From Dermanyssus gallinae (Eukaryota; Arthropoda; Arachnida; Mesostigmata; Dermanyssidae): a stretch of DNA of 64,000 nucleotides. Each line of letters begins with the position of its first letter. The stretch's first letter is position 1. The position numbers and the translations under genes are program-made. The stretch is from assembly GCA_003439945.1 (NCBI GenBank), contig QVRM01004859.1, positions 62,001 to 126,000 of the forward strand, read 5' to 3'. The notes beneath the pieces were generated by a model. It had not been told where the DNA came from and did not search any database. It saw only the letters and a program-made list of their open reading frames with translations. Of the stretch, positions 21,230-33,218 are shown one piece after another.

Positions 21230-21928
21230 AATGAGTCACCAGCAATCGCAAGCACAGCGCCGCTGTCACCGCCGACCAGCTTCCGCCGTTGTTATCATCG
21301 TCAGCGTCGTTGTCTCGTCGTCATCGCCATAAATTAGTCGTCTGCCGATAAATTCGATTAATCCGAAAGATAACTAACTGCACACACACACATCGAGCCT
21401 TCACACAGCAAAGCGCTTATCTTTCGAGCAGTTCGACAGGCGGAGGCGGTCGTTCACCCCCCCCCCCCCCCCCCTAAAATCGAACCCGGGACGAACGCAA
21501 CGCAGTCTCCAAGTGCGGATAGATTGAGAATGAAGCAGCCAACGGACACACAGACAAACAGATTGACAGGCCTATAGGCAGATACGTAGAGTGGGAACGA
21601 GAGAGAAAGAGAGGGAGAAAGAAGGCGAGAGGGGAAGAGACGAACGGTCAGTCCTTCACCAAAAGCTACTACCGCAGCGGTGGCTGGTCCTGCAGGAACT
21701 GCCGCAGATATGCTACATAAGCGACATCCGCCGCCGGTAGACTAATCAGAGCCAACCGCTTCACCTAGACCCTACAAAGCGCCTCCCCCCACTAAGCCCC
21801 CCCCCCACTTGCCATCGTCGTCTTTCAACCTTCTCCAAGGCCGTCCCGTGATGCCGTCTACTCGTCGTATATTTCTTGGACTCGAATCGTTTTCCACGAT
21901 AGGTCTACACCGGTCGTCTATTCTTCGT

Positions 21929-22045
21929 GTGTTACTCCCCTCCCTCTTTGCCCTATTCCTCTTCCCCTCTTTCTCCTATTCTTCTTCCCCTCTTTGTCCT
22001 ATTCCTCTTCCCCTCTTTGTCCTATTCCTTTTCTCTTCTTTGTCC
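21929..22045. repeat. 23-bp pyrimidine-rich minisatellite, about 4-5 units
   Basis: The unit is close to TCCTATTCCTCTTCCCCTC + TTTG. The string TCCTATT starts at 21974, 21997 and 22020, with a related CCTATT at 21952, giving a 23-bp period with point differences. The period is not divisible by 3, which argues against a coding repeat. Confidence 0.85.
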
Positions 22046-22758
22046 TTTCCCCTATACCCCCTTCCCATCCTATCTCACAGGTAAACCCCCAGAGCTCGTC
22101 GTTCCTTTTCGGCCCTACCATGGTCTACTTTCTCGCTGTCCTCTACTGTCTGCCTACGGGTGCGCGCGCGCTCTCTCTTTCGACTTCTTCTTCCTCTAGC
22201 TCTTTCCCTCGCTATCTCTAAGCTTCTGCCCTCCACGTAGGCACTTCATCGAAAGGTAGCGCGCTCGAGAAATGAGTGCAAAGCTTCGACACGTGCTGCT
22301 GCTACTGCTGTTGCGGAGGCAGACAGCCCCGACTCGGCCCCTGGCGTCGGCATCGCTCGATGTTGCTGTCACTGTGTCGTTTACCGTTTGTCGGGGTCTG
22401 GGTCCGAGTGTCGATCTCGCTGGGCCTCTGATACGAAAACTTCGACTACGGCAGTGACGAGACGACTGTTGATTACCTCTAGAACCACCAACCGCTTGTC
22501 GTTGCAGTCGTAGTAGGTAGCAGGAGTAGTGAAGAGCAGCAGCAGCACCACCAATAGTAACAATCACAATCAACAACGAGATCCTCTCGCCCTACCCACA
22601 GCTACTATCGCAGAATTTGCGTTTCGTTTGGCAGAGCTAGCTGTAACTCTTCGTTTCGTTCGTTCGTTTGTTCGCTCGCTCGGACGGGCGTCGGGTGTTC
22701 GTATTGCGAGCTCTTTGTGCGACAACAGAATGTATACAGCAGGGCAACAGAGAAATAG

Positions 22759-22759
<1 letters not shown>

Positions 22760-22794
<35 letters not shown>
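22760..22794. repeat. (TA)n microsatellite
   Basis: Pure AT run of about 35 bp. Confidence 0.95.
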
Positions 22795-22796
<2 letters not shown>

Positions 22797-23191
22797 AGGC
22801 GACAATCGCGCACGCGTCCAAGTTGAGTTAGACTCGCGTCGACCCAACCTACGATGAGAGGGGATACCTCAGGAGGTTCGTGACTAAGGACGACACTAAC
22901 AGCGTCTTCCTGTCGTCCTGATACTCTTACCACTACTGTTACAGCTGCTGCTACGCCTTCCTTCACTTCCTTCAGTGACGCTGTGATGAAGGTAGGAACA
23001 GTGTCCGACGCCGGCCGCCCGGTCAGTGCGATCGCCAGGACTGATCGCGTCCTGCTGACGATACATAAAGCGATAAGAACACGGGCATTATAATGAGCAG
23101 AGAGAGTGGGAGAGCTGGAATTGGCAAGAGGAAAAATTGAACGGGAAAGTGGTTGTGGGGTAATGTATATGTATGTATGCGTATATGCAAG

Positions 23192-23194
<3 letters not shown>

Positions 23195-23228
<34 letters not shown>
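23195..23228. repeat. (TA)n microsatellite
   Basis: About 34 bp of TA, preceded by an imperfect GTATGTATGC stretch. Confidence 0.95.
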
Positions 23229-23230
<2 letters not shown>

Positions 23231-24218
23231 CAAAGGAAACATAAATAAGAAGAGCGGAGGTTAGACTACTCGAACAGAAGCGCTATGCAGAGCAATACAG
23301 TGGGACACGATGGTTCGCGTGTCGCAAGTGAGGCGCGGACAGCATACACCTTTCAAGCATCGTAAACATTGCCCTACAAGGATAATTGGATGTCCCTGGA
23401 ACACCAAAACACAGCCGAGAAAAGGCGGGACGAAGGGAAAAATATAGCGAATAGTGGAGAAAGAAAGAAAATGGACAAGCAACGGGGAGACATAAATTCC
23501 GTTTAGAGACGGCTCTACAGAATACGGTGGAGAGGGGTAGGTCACTTAAAGCAGAAAGAAGCTCGTGCCAACGAAAGCTGTCCATATTAGTTGGCGTCAT
23601 CAGTTTACCTGTCTATTGTCAAGCTACTTACCTGAGAGAGCTGTACACATAAATATACCTGTTCTCTATTTCTCTTTAACTGCCCTCCATTCGCTTGCGC
23701 GATTACAGGAGTCGCCTATCATCCGCATATAGTAGTAGTAGTAGGCCACAGTCTCGGAGTCGAACAATAAAGGCAGAGAGAAACGACACAAGTTCGCTTT
23801 GTTTGGGAAACGACGTTGATGACAGCCGCAGCAGCAACAACAACAACAATTTTCGGTTTCCCTCGTGCTCGAGCTGCATTTAAATGGTGTGTCACCTTTG
23901 GGTGCGCCACCGCTGACAGCTGTCCCTACTGGGCCAATTAAATACGCACATAAAAGTCTGTCTTCATACTCATTTGTATATGAGCAGGCGCACTGACTCA
24001 CACAGGCACTTATGTGCCAGCCTACAAACGCATTTACATATATCATGTCAAGCACTCCACTGTAGACATACGGACTGCATCTGATAGTGCACCCATCGTC
24101 ACACACACACACTTACACACAAATGCAGCAAGTTTTGCGCGTTCTACAAAATGGATATCAATAGTAAGATTTTTCAAAATACGCAAGGAACATTTGTCAA
24201 TGTTAAGTGAATTATCTT

Positions 24219-24220
<2 letters not shown>
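23229..24220. other. Unassigned sequence
   Basis: Short (TAG)n at about 23731-23743, (AAC)n at 23833-23848 and (CA)n at about 24100-24120. No recognisable exon. Confidence 0.4.

Positions 24221-24272
<52 letters not shown>
24221..24272. repeat. (TA)n microsatellite
   Basis: About 52 bp of pure AT, 11 bp left of the MITE terminus. Confidence 0.95.
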
Positions 24273-24276
<4 letters not shown>

Positions 24277-24283
24277 TATATTA

Positions 24284-25137
24284 CAGGGCCCATCATAACG
24301 GTATGTACCTATTTTAAGGTTTGGTAGAACTCGGCAATAAAATACTTCTTCCCGATAGAAGGAGGAGGCGGAAACATCTTGCTCAGTAGTGAGGATGAAG
24401 TTTATAAAAGCAGTCTTTCTGCTTCTTTATTCTCTTACATAGTTGCGCAAAATCTACGTTTGCGGGAGAACCGATCATACCGGCGTGTTCGGCGGAAAAT
24501 TCTGCATCTGAATGATACCCGACGTACGATTGGAGACGGCGAATAGCCGGATTGAGGAAAGGCATAAAAAGTCTATATGTTGCAATGTCGTACGTTGAAG
24601 CTTTTACGCACAGAATCGTAACATTTTGCTATTACGAGAAAAAATGTATGCCCAAAAGGCTATTCTCAGACAATAGCAATTATAATAACCATCATTTTCG
24701 TACCAAAGTGATGGTGCTGCGTTACTTAATTGGGCGCAAGTAGTTAGGCTTTTTAACAGCCATAGTTGTTATGTTTTATGTTAAGGCTTTTACATTCAGA
24801 AAGTTAAAGCGTATTGGCAAAAAACTGTCAATACGATTCCGCCCCCTCCTTCCATTGGGAAAAAATATTGTAAAATATGTACCCAACCTTCTCATACACC
24901 ATTGCTGAAGCAGGCCAAAGAGCTAGCAAGTATGTATATGCCTTTCCTTTCAATATGGTTGTCGAAAAGGCTTAGTTACCTGGCAACTAAGAGAAAAGAA
25001 CAGAATACCTACTTTTATAAATATCATTCTTATTCCTAAAGAAGAAGTTTTCGCCCCTCCTTTCAATGGAAGATTGATTTTTTTTGCTAAGTTCTACCAA
25101 ACCTTAAAATAAGTACACATGGTTATGATAGACTCTG
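24284..25137. mobile_element. 854-bp TA-family transposon, non-autonomous
   Basis: The left end begins CAGGGCCCATCATAACGGTA. The reverse complement of the right end begins CAGAGTCTATCATAACCATG. Both continue TGTAC(C/T)TATTTTAAGG, TTTGGTAGAACT and GCAA(T/A)AAAAT, so the inverted repeats are about 60 bp. TA dinucleotides flank each end, with a short TA run at 25138-25152. Inside at about 24835-24905 is an extra inverted partial end (reverse strand: …CCCAATGGAAGGAGGGGGCGG), suggesting nesting or rearrangement. It shares internal strings with 2115-2345 and 10088-10290. No transposase is encoded. Confidence 0.8.
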
Positions 25138-25152
25138 TATATATATATATGA

Positions 25153-25955
25153 TCCCTGGATACGTTGTTAGCCAGCTCCAATTTGCTAGCCTGCACAGTC
25201 GCAAAGGCGCGGTGCACCGAAATAAACGTATTTTTCTGATAATATTTGGCATCTCAACCGTACAGCACATATTGATTATTTTTACTTCATTTACTACTAT
25301 ATTTACTGCGTGTGTCTGAAAATTGACTTGACATCTGATTTCAAAATTGATTGAAAGTGTGTATTAAGTGAAGGCCTAAAATTGCTTGGCCAATGGTTAT
25401 CTGCAATCATGGCTTCAAAACGCCGCTAAATCAAGGTTTGCGCCGAACTCCTGATTGTTATGAGATTGGAGTACTAAATTATGGATTGGTACGAGGCAAC
25501 GCTGCGTATTATTTTTCTTCTACTAATGTAGTACATAATGCGCTGTTATAGCAAATGATACCACTGTGCCAATTAAGCGTTTCATCAGTAATCATAGTTG
25601 TAGTGGCGAATTTATATTAAATACAAATATTAACGGCGGCACAAAAGCTGCAGAGTAGCGACAAACGTACGGAGATTTTGTTGAAAGGAGCATCAAAGTC
25701 TTTTGGGAAAGAGAACCTTCCAGATGGTGAGGACGTGATGATAAGAACCATTCCCCAGAAACGTCAAGTTAGACTGGAAGTTATAGTATGGGCCTCTCAT
25801 GTCGTAGGGCCATAAAAGCGGTGGTAGTAGTGGACACTGCCTAAAAAACGTTTCATTGGGCTTAACGAGACCACGTAACAGTTGAAATACAAAAACTGCA
25901 GCTCTGAAGACCATTCTATAGTGTTCTGATGACATTCATTTACGCTTCACTGCAA
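25153..25955. other. Unassigned sequence
   Basis: No gene or repeat was recognised. The 3' remnant of the LINE fragment to the right may extend into 25690-25955 but cannot be aligned by eye. Confidence 0.35.
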
Positions 25956-25959
25956 AGCA

Positions 25960-26403
25960 GGAGCACCGGGGGGAGGGGGAGAGCTTAACTAAGCCCTTGT
26001 AAACAATGGTGAGGATGGCAATCTGAAGCCCCACACTGTCGAAGTGGTGCCAGTGAGGGTACACTTTCACGTTGAATCAGGTTAGCGTGATCAGCCCAGG
26101 TCATCGCCTCAAGATAAACAATGCCAAGACAGGCGATCTCCGATGAGAATTTAAGAGCACAACCATAACCATAACCACATCGTACATAGACGATGTAATT
26201 AGCGTTTGGAGGCACACGAAAGTTTCATACAGTATTGACAATGATCGATTGGCTATATTAAGAGAGTTAGCAATATTCTCTTTCCGAACAGGCATATGAA
26301 GCGTGCAGTCGCCTGCATAGCGGGCTACACGCACGTCAAAAAGACAGGCAACGCTGCGGAGAGCAATAGTTACACAATTCATGAGGACCCATAACCGATA
26401 CAT
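25960..26403 (-). pseudogene. LINE RT fragment with altered palm motif
   Basis: The minus-strand frame 26403-26101 contains VARYAGDCTLHMPV followed by ENIANSLNIANRSLS, matching the non-LTR layout 'YADD.tL......e.......L....l'. The frame shifts at about 26200 to LGIVYLEAMTWADHANLI and SLAPLRQC (family pattern 'LGV.....tW..H......a...l..LR'), then to TIVYKGLVKLS (pattern 'l..iYk.lVrp'). The palm is YAGD instead of YADD, so it is catalytically dead. The family is distinct from LINE-A. Confidence 0.6.
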
Positions 26404-27944
26404 GGAGTATGCCCAACTTCATGGTAAATGGTTAAGAGGTTGGTCGACGAAGGATCCGCCGCTCGCATAGAACCAGGACAGTCAGATACGAGACGGCCTT
26501 TAAGTATGGCTAAACGAAGGAATCAATGTAGTCGAGCGTCTTGCTGATATATCCATAGCCATGGCGAGACATCACGGAGCATGGACCATGTTCACCAACT
26601 CCTTCTTCAACTACGCTTTGGTTTATAAACGCATTAGCTGGCTCGGCTGTCTCCGCCTGGTTGGCCCCAAAGCCAAATTGGCGCGAAGACCGAAACTGGT
26701 CGCGGTTGTCCACCTCCTGTGCTCGTCATCGGACACAGCCAGCACTTGCGAAGCCTGTCCGATCTTCTAATGACCACCCGAAAGCAAGAAATCCTAACAA
26801 CTTAATTGTTGAGGCTATCACTTCTACTACCGCGCGACTTCTACGACTACGTGACAATCGCTACTACTACTACTACTACTACTTCTGCTACTCGAATTTA
26901 GTCAGCCATCAAACTATAAGCGGCCGGCAGGTGAATAGAGGATGTGGGGTGCGGGGGACAACGAGACAGCGGTAACAACATAACTAGCTAGCAGCGTACA
27001 AATATGTGTGCCTGAGGTGTGTGTGAGGTCTGAAGTCTATTTCTGCCGATCTTCCTGTCTGGGCGGCTTACCTAGCACCGGCACTCTGTTACTGACGGCC
27101 GAAGCAACGGCTGCGGCTGGCGTGAAGCTTTTAGACGCTTCCGGAGCAAAGGGAGCATGAAGAAGAAAACGATCGAAACGGCGATATCTCTGGGGTGGGA
27201 GGAGTGTATTAGTATTTAGGTGCACAAATTGATGGATAGGCGTGTGGGGTGATTTCCTCTATGTAGATGTGTGTGTGTGTGTTAGTTTATTTTACTGTCT
27301 GTCTGTCCGTCTGTCTGTCTGAATGCGTGGTCTGTGTATGATTGCGTTTGGGTGCGATTGGGATTATTTGCGGTGGTGGTGGTGGTGGCAGCGGTCATAG
27401 CTGAGGCGGCGGATTGAGATTGAAGTTCAGCGGGGTTACGGGGATTCAGACTTCAGGGATAAGCTTGAGTGGTTGAGGAGTAGTAGGAGAGTTTCGGAAC
27501 TTTGCGTGTCAGAGCGCGGCGTTTGTGGTATGTGCCTGTAGAAGTCGCGGTAGCCAGTAGTAATGCTTGGATACGTTTGCCAGCCAGTCAAACTCGTCAT
27601 CTCAATCACGTGATGCGCGTGGACATCCAGCAGCTCGAGCAGTCAGACCGAAACGCCTATGTTTCAGTCCAGCAAGAGCGAGCAGGGAGCAGGCGGGTGT
27701 ATGCATGTGTCTCACTACCATGAACGCGGCAGCAGTGACAGCAGGGTCTGGTCTTTGAACAAACACCCCGTCCGAATGCGCCCATCGTACTAGTTGTATT
27801 TGTTTAACCTACACACCCATCGCCCCGCGCGCAAAACGCATTCTAGCATCGAACTACGACGAACGATTGTGTCCACCCCCCGCCTGATCACAGGCAGGTG
27901 TGTCGGTAAACAAGCTTAGTTGTGCCTTTGAGTCGCATACAACA
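26404..27944. other. GC-richer island with simple repeats
   Basis: Includes (CTA)n at 26860-26884, (GTCT)n at 27296-27323, (GGT)n at 27371-27388 and CA/TG-rich patches. Open frames such as 26561-26770 and 27502-27723 show no known domain. Probably intronic or regulatory DNA of an unseen gene. Confidence 0.35.
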
Positions 27945-27976
27945 TTTATATATATAAATATATATATATATATATT
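27945..27976. repeat. (TA)n microsatellite
   Basis: TA run with one AAATA interruption. Confidence 0.9.
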
Positions 27977-28245
27977 AACGGACAATATAAACAAAGAGAC
28001 GCATGCGCACTCACACACATATACGGAGAAACAAAAAACAAATATATGTACATGTGTGAGTATACTCGACTAAGACTGAATGTTGCTTCCGGCCAGCCTC
28101 TACAACAGACGGGCGGTCGGTAAATCGATCACAACTGATCGCGCGATCATTGACCGTCTCGCGCGCGGTTGACTAGGACGCGCAGACGGATAGCCGACTG
28201 CGTTCAGCTGATCCCTCTGTTCAGCTGGTTTCTCATTTCTACGCG

Positions 28246-28263
28246 AGTATGTATATATGTTTG

Positions 28264-28338
<75 letters not shown>

Positions 28339-28380
28339 GTGTGTATGTATATATGGATGTATGTATATGTGTGTGTGTGC
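28246..28380. repeat. Compound TATG/(TA)n/TG microsatellite
   Basis: TATGTATATATG units, then about 62 bp of pure TA (28270-28332), then TATGTGTG units. It creates the long Tyr-Ile-repeat reading frames on both strands, which are not genes. Confidence 0.95.
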
Positions 28381-28711
28381 GCGTTTGCATGGGCTAAGCT
28401 AGTTTGTTAGTTTAGACTACGCGTCGTAGTGTACTACTACTACTACTACTACTACTGCCTTATTGGTACCGGCCGACCCAGCGCGCCAAAGTCCATCAGG
28501 TCCATCAGGCAATGATGGCCTATGGCTCTCCTACTTCGGATTCCCCTCCTATTTTCCCTAATAGAGCCACTAGTGGTTCTAGCGCGTTCTTCTACTACCG
28601 CTCTGCTATTGATTGCTGTTTGTCGGAGCGTCCCCGATTAATAGGATCATTTGATTGGCCATATTGATTGGCATATTTATGTATATGCATTTATATGCAA
28701 GTTTGTATATA

Positions 28712-28743
<32 letters not shown>
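28712..28743. repeat. (TA)n microsatellite
   Basis: Pure TA run of about 32 bp, left border of a 272-bp segment. Confidence 0.95.
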
Positions 28744-28746
<3 letters not shown>

Positions 28747-29013
28747 CACATTAGAAACGCCAGACAATGGGATGCCAATAAATAAGGACAGCGAATGGCA
28801 TCCTGAATGCAGCATACTCCGTTAATTGAGACTTGTAGAACTGGGCAAAGTAGTTTAGGAAATCGGCAGTAGAGGAGAACTTATCTGTCGCGTCTATTTT
28901 ACTCAATGTTTTTTGTATCTTTCTCTTGCCTGTTTCCTATTTTGAGCACATGAGGCATTGATATAGCAAAATCGCATAGCGTGTCTTCGCATATAAATCC
29001 AACTTGCAAACGT

Positions 29014-29015
<2 letters not shown>
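28744..29015. other. 272-bp segment between two (TA)n runs
   Basis: Flanked on both sides by TA microsatellites. It contains GAGACTTGTAGAACTGGGCAAA, reminiscent of the GGTTTGGTAGAACTCGGCAA core of the TA-family MITE ends, but displaced about 80 bp from the TA border. No inverted terminal repeat was found. A degraded family member is possible. Confidence 0.4.

Positions 29016-29044
<29 letters not shown>
29016..29044. repeat. (TA)n microsatellite
   Basis: Pure TA run of about 29 bp. Confidence 0.95.
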
Positions 29045-29179
29045 CTTCAGCTAAGCGAACTCAGCACGTAAAACTACTTTTATTTCTTCACAGCTGGCCC
29101 ACGGCTGATTTTGAGCCTTGAATAGACTTAATCCTCCCGAGCACAGGCTAAAGTTGGCATTTCCTTGCCATATGCTTCA

Positions 29180-30010
29180 AGTTGCTTGACTTCTCAGATC
29201 TAATTTTCTACTTCATCTTTCACACACACACACACTCTCTATTGCGCGCTTTCTGTCTCGACCTCTTCCCCTTGCTATTTCTCTTGGCCGGCGTCTTCGC
29301 GCGTCGCCTATGGCTCTGTAGCTCTCATAGCTCAGCCGATCCGGTCGAACACCACCATCACCCCCGTGTCTTCTTGCAAGTCGCCGGCCGATTCGTTTCG
29401 CCTAACTTCGCACTATTCTGTTCGATTTCTCATTCGATCTCTCACTTCGGCGACGTTCGCTTGCCTTCTTGCGCCATGTGTTGCTGTGTCTGCTGTTGCT
29501 GCTACCGCTATTGTAATACCCTCACACCTGTCCAAGAAAAGTGGGGATTTTTCCTTCTTGGTCGAGATCGAGTTGAGTAGCATAGCACGTTCGCCCTCGC
29601 TAGCCAGATCTCGCTTTCTTGCTGCGTTGTTCATTCAACAGGCGCAGGAGTACAGACCAGGTCCAGTGGCCAGGTGGTAGCCGGCCAGTAGCCAGAGCCG
29701 GCTGAGAGCAAGAGAAATAATATTGGCAAGTCCTCGCACAGTTATCGATGGCCGGCGCTCATCGAGGCTCGTCCTCAAGATATACCAGGGACGGGACAGA
29801 GTGGCCGGTGGGGGGGAGGTGGGGGGTTCAGGCGGCGTGTCAATTGGAGAGGCCGTATAGCGCGCCTCTGAGCTCTGGTCCCGCTTTAGGAATTGTTGGG
29901 GCGGTCACACCCCACCCGTGGGCCGGTAGGCATGCATGCAGGCAGACGGCAGTACTGATAGCGCTGGTCGTTGTGTTCCCGGCGGCAGCGACAGGGACAG
30001 CGTGATGCAT
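29180..30010. other. GC-richer island
   Basis: Pyrimidine-rich on the plus strand (29180-29560), then G-rich (29805-29830). The open frame 29182-29580 (132 aa) is Phe/Cys/Ser-rich low complexity with no known domain and is not accepted as a gene. Confidence 0.35.
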
Positions 30011-31659
30011 CTAGACAGACAGTGTATGGACATCTGCTCCATATGAAAAAAATTCATAAGAAAGAGGGGGAAAGCGAGAGAGAATTTGTGCATAAGGTTT
30101 AAAATGCTCTGTTGCCCATTTGTAAGTGTTGCGTTTTTGTCGTCTCTTTTCTTGTACATTTTTCAGTGGTATTCGTTTTTTTGTTAGTAACTAGCCATCA
30201 ATTTAAATATAGCGAACGCTTTTTTATGATACACATACGCACTGAACATAGTTGTACACGTGCCTTAATTTGTTTATTTATCTTAGTAAAAATAGAGAGG
30301 GGCATAGTAGACATAACAATCGTATGCAATATTAATAATCATAATATTAGGATCAAATGTTGAAGGAGAAGATATGTTGAAGTATCTAAACGAGTTAGCG
30401 TCGTAATCACAGAGTGTGCCAGAACAGCATGCCACTATTTACTAGCGTATAAAGTATTACTGAGATGGTGTAACAAACGGTGGTGAAATGCAATCAAACT
30501 GTTAACCAAATAACATACATAACGCCTCTAATAGCAGCGCCAACAGAAATTCAACATCTGCAATGGCGTGGGCAAGTTGGTTAAAGAAGATTGTCTATGT
30601 TGTGTGCTAGTCGCCTACAATGAGTTGTGTGACGAGCGTAGTTAGTTGATCTCGCTACCAGGCTAGCCTCGATTGAGCGAGTAGCTCATATCGACATCGA
30701 CTCGGTACTACTTGCGTATGTGCAGAGGAACAAAACGTGTCCGGAACAGCACGTGTCCAGCGACTCCTCTGCCGTCAGTGACCCCGCGCGGCCAATTTTG
30801 AAGAAACAAATCGGGTCACTTCAGGTCTGCTGTCCGGCACTGTTGTCCCCGCCGCCTCCGCCGGTGGAAATCTCGTACGCTTCGTGCTAGCCGGGTTTAC
30901 TTGCGTACATCCACAAACTCCACCAACCAGAGGCAGTATTGCACAGGCGGCGCGCAGTTCAGACACGTCAATGACCTCCTTGGTACCGGTTCCACGAGGT
31001 TGATCTACGTCCGGCAGAGTTAAGCAAGTATCGTGGACTGGCTGGAGGATTGGGCTCAAGATAAGACCCAGGACAACCAGGAGAAGCTGGATGCCAAGCG
31101 TCTGACACCGGATTCCTGGGGGTGGTAGGACTGCCAGAACGGCGAGCTGTCCTACTAAACGACGCATGCGCTGATCGGATAAGCTGGTCAGCTCCAGAGC
31201 TAAGCTACATAATTAAGCTTAAAAAAGCTAGCAATGGCATGCTCTGTGTGACGTGCGGCTCTCGTAAGCCGAACAACGGAGGACATGCCGTTCTACGTTG
31301 CGTTGCGGCTCTCAGAATTGCGCGGGTCCACCTCCGTGGGAGGGGGATACTCTACTATTAGCGGTGTCGTCGACTGCATGATGGCGTCGGCAGAGGCGTG
31401 AAAGGAGGCCACGAACTAGTTTGATGTCATTTTATTTACATTTCTATCTAAAAACGAATTATGTCTTATGCGATGCTAGCGTCCATTCCACGCACGTTGC
31501 GAGGTAGTGCAGGGATCGTTGAGGCGTCTGACAGTTCATTGCGTGACATTTCGACGTCATTTCAACACTTAAGGGACTCTGGGAAAGTCGGAAAGGCAAT
31601 TCAACGGTAGAGACAAGGGAAATGGGACAGGAGTGAGTAGAGCATTTAGGGCCTGGGTT
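30011..31659. other. Unassigned sequence
   Basis: No recognised domain. The longest frame (31167-30775, minus, 130 aa) lacks known motifs. CAGAGTGTGCCAGAACAG at about 30412 resembles a mariner/MITE terminus, but no partner was found. Confidence 0.35.
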
Positions 31660-31705
31660 TTATATATATATATATATATATACATATGTATATTTATTTA
31701 TTTAT
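31660..31705. repeat. (TA)n microsatellite
   Basis: TA run followed by TACATATGTATATTTATTTATTTATA. Confidence 0.9.
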
Positions 31706-33218
31706 AGTGCGACTGAGCAGTCAGTGATCCCGACTGCTTTAAACAGTGCAGCTAAATGATACGGGCACCGGTGCGTGCCCTTAGTGTCACGGCCAGTGGT
31801 GACGGTACATTCATGTGGGGTTCGTTGAACACGACTGATGGTTTTGGCGTTGAGCCTTCACCGTTTCTTAGTGTGGCGGTCGGCAAAATAAACACTGCAG
31901 TAACAACAACAACAACAATGCCAATAGCAGCAACAACAGCGCAGTAGCAACGACACAACCGAGACGCTACCTTCCAGTGTCTGACCTAACAGTTTGAGGC
32001 TACGACGGAGGAGCCAAATGCAGTTCATTAGCAGATAACCAGGATCCGATCCGCGACCCCACGACGCATGTTACACGCGCGATCTGCTGATGGCATTAGG
32101 CAATCGGCCAGCGAAACAGGCCAGCCGAAGCAACGACAAAATAGGGCCGGGAGATAGATATGGCCAGAGAGCAAACGAAAGTGAGAAAGAAGGAAGGAAA
32201 GAGAGATAATTCCTGAAAGCAGGCGTTTCAGAGAGGGGGGGGGAGATGAAGTTCGACCGGGCCAGCTAATGACGGCCAGCCAGTCAATTAATGACTTAGT
32301 CAATGGCTTCGCCGTTGGCTAGCAGCTGACAAATGATCGCATGTCAAGTAACACTTCCTACTATTCGCGTTGCTAGTACAAAACAGCCAGCCGGCCAACC
32401 GCTATTTTGACCGCTGCCGTTTATCGTTCAGACTGTCAGACTGCAGGTCTGCTACTGTGTCCTACACTATTAACTTAACCGCTTACTTAACCTACAAGTG
32501 GCCTACCAGCGTGCACGCGCTGAGCGAGGGGTTGAAAACGGACCACACAGTCTAATTACTGGTCAATTAAGAGAAGCCTTCGGTTTAATGGCACGTACAT
32601 ATGACGGCGAGCGGGCCGGCGTCCTCCTGAACGTGCGCCTGTGGCCGGGGGTGTGCACGATCTTGCACGACGACGACGTGGCATAGAGAACTACGGCATA
32701 TGCAGCCTTAACCGGAATGTTATTCGCGCATAGCAGCCAGGAAGCAAACGCAAGAGATAGATTGCGTAAGCTTCCGACTGCAAGTGCATCGGTGCCCACA
32801 GCATTTATTCTGAGCACGTAACTTCAGTTCTCTTCTATTTATCTCGATCTCAGTAGACGTAGCGTATCTCTTCTGCTAATGTGCAGAATAATCGGCCGGC
32901 AGTTCGGCAAAACATTGACCTCGTAAATTGTTGGTTTTAAAATGGTTTACATTAAATCTTACAAACAGATGCGTTTACTTCCTTCCGGAATTAGAAAGCG
33001 CAACTACTTTGGTGTTCAGGGGACAAATAATCTGCTTTGCTAAGGACAAAGGCAAATTGTTACTGCAGTACTGTCAGCAAAACATCAGCGTCTCTCGCGT
33101 TCTTAGTTTTCGTTACAATGCTCCCAACAACGGTGAACGCGTGATACGTTAGATATGATTGCAGTATTCTAACATTGTTTTTACATTACCTCATCTTTAA
33201 TTTAAACCAAAATGGCAC
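31706..33218. other. Unassigned sequence
   Basis: (AAC)n at about 31900-31915 and a G9 run near 32235. No coding sequence was recognised. Confidence 0.35.

Larger units (their letters stand above)
21230..23040. other. GC-richer simple-repeat island
   Basis: It contains GTC/CGT-rich stretches at 21270-21330, an 18-bp C run (21457-21474), a purine-rich GAGA tract (21595-21650), a 23-bp tandem repeat (21929-22045), CAG/CTG-rich DNA around 22290-22320 and 22535-22560, and an embedded (TA)n at 22760-22794. It looks like non-coding gene-associated DNA. Open frames are repeat-driven and carry no domain. Confidence 0.4.

Noticed and set aside
27296..27323. CRISPR-like or regulatory repeat
   Set aside because: Simple GTCT microsatellite without spacers.
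29182..29580. 132-aa Phe/Cys/Ser-rich frame resembling a membrane protein
   Set aside because: The hydrophobicity comes from pyrimidine-rich DNA. There is no family match and no splice or start context.
30775..31167. 130-aa minus-strand frame
   Set aside because: No known domain. The plus strand is also open in parts. No supporting context.
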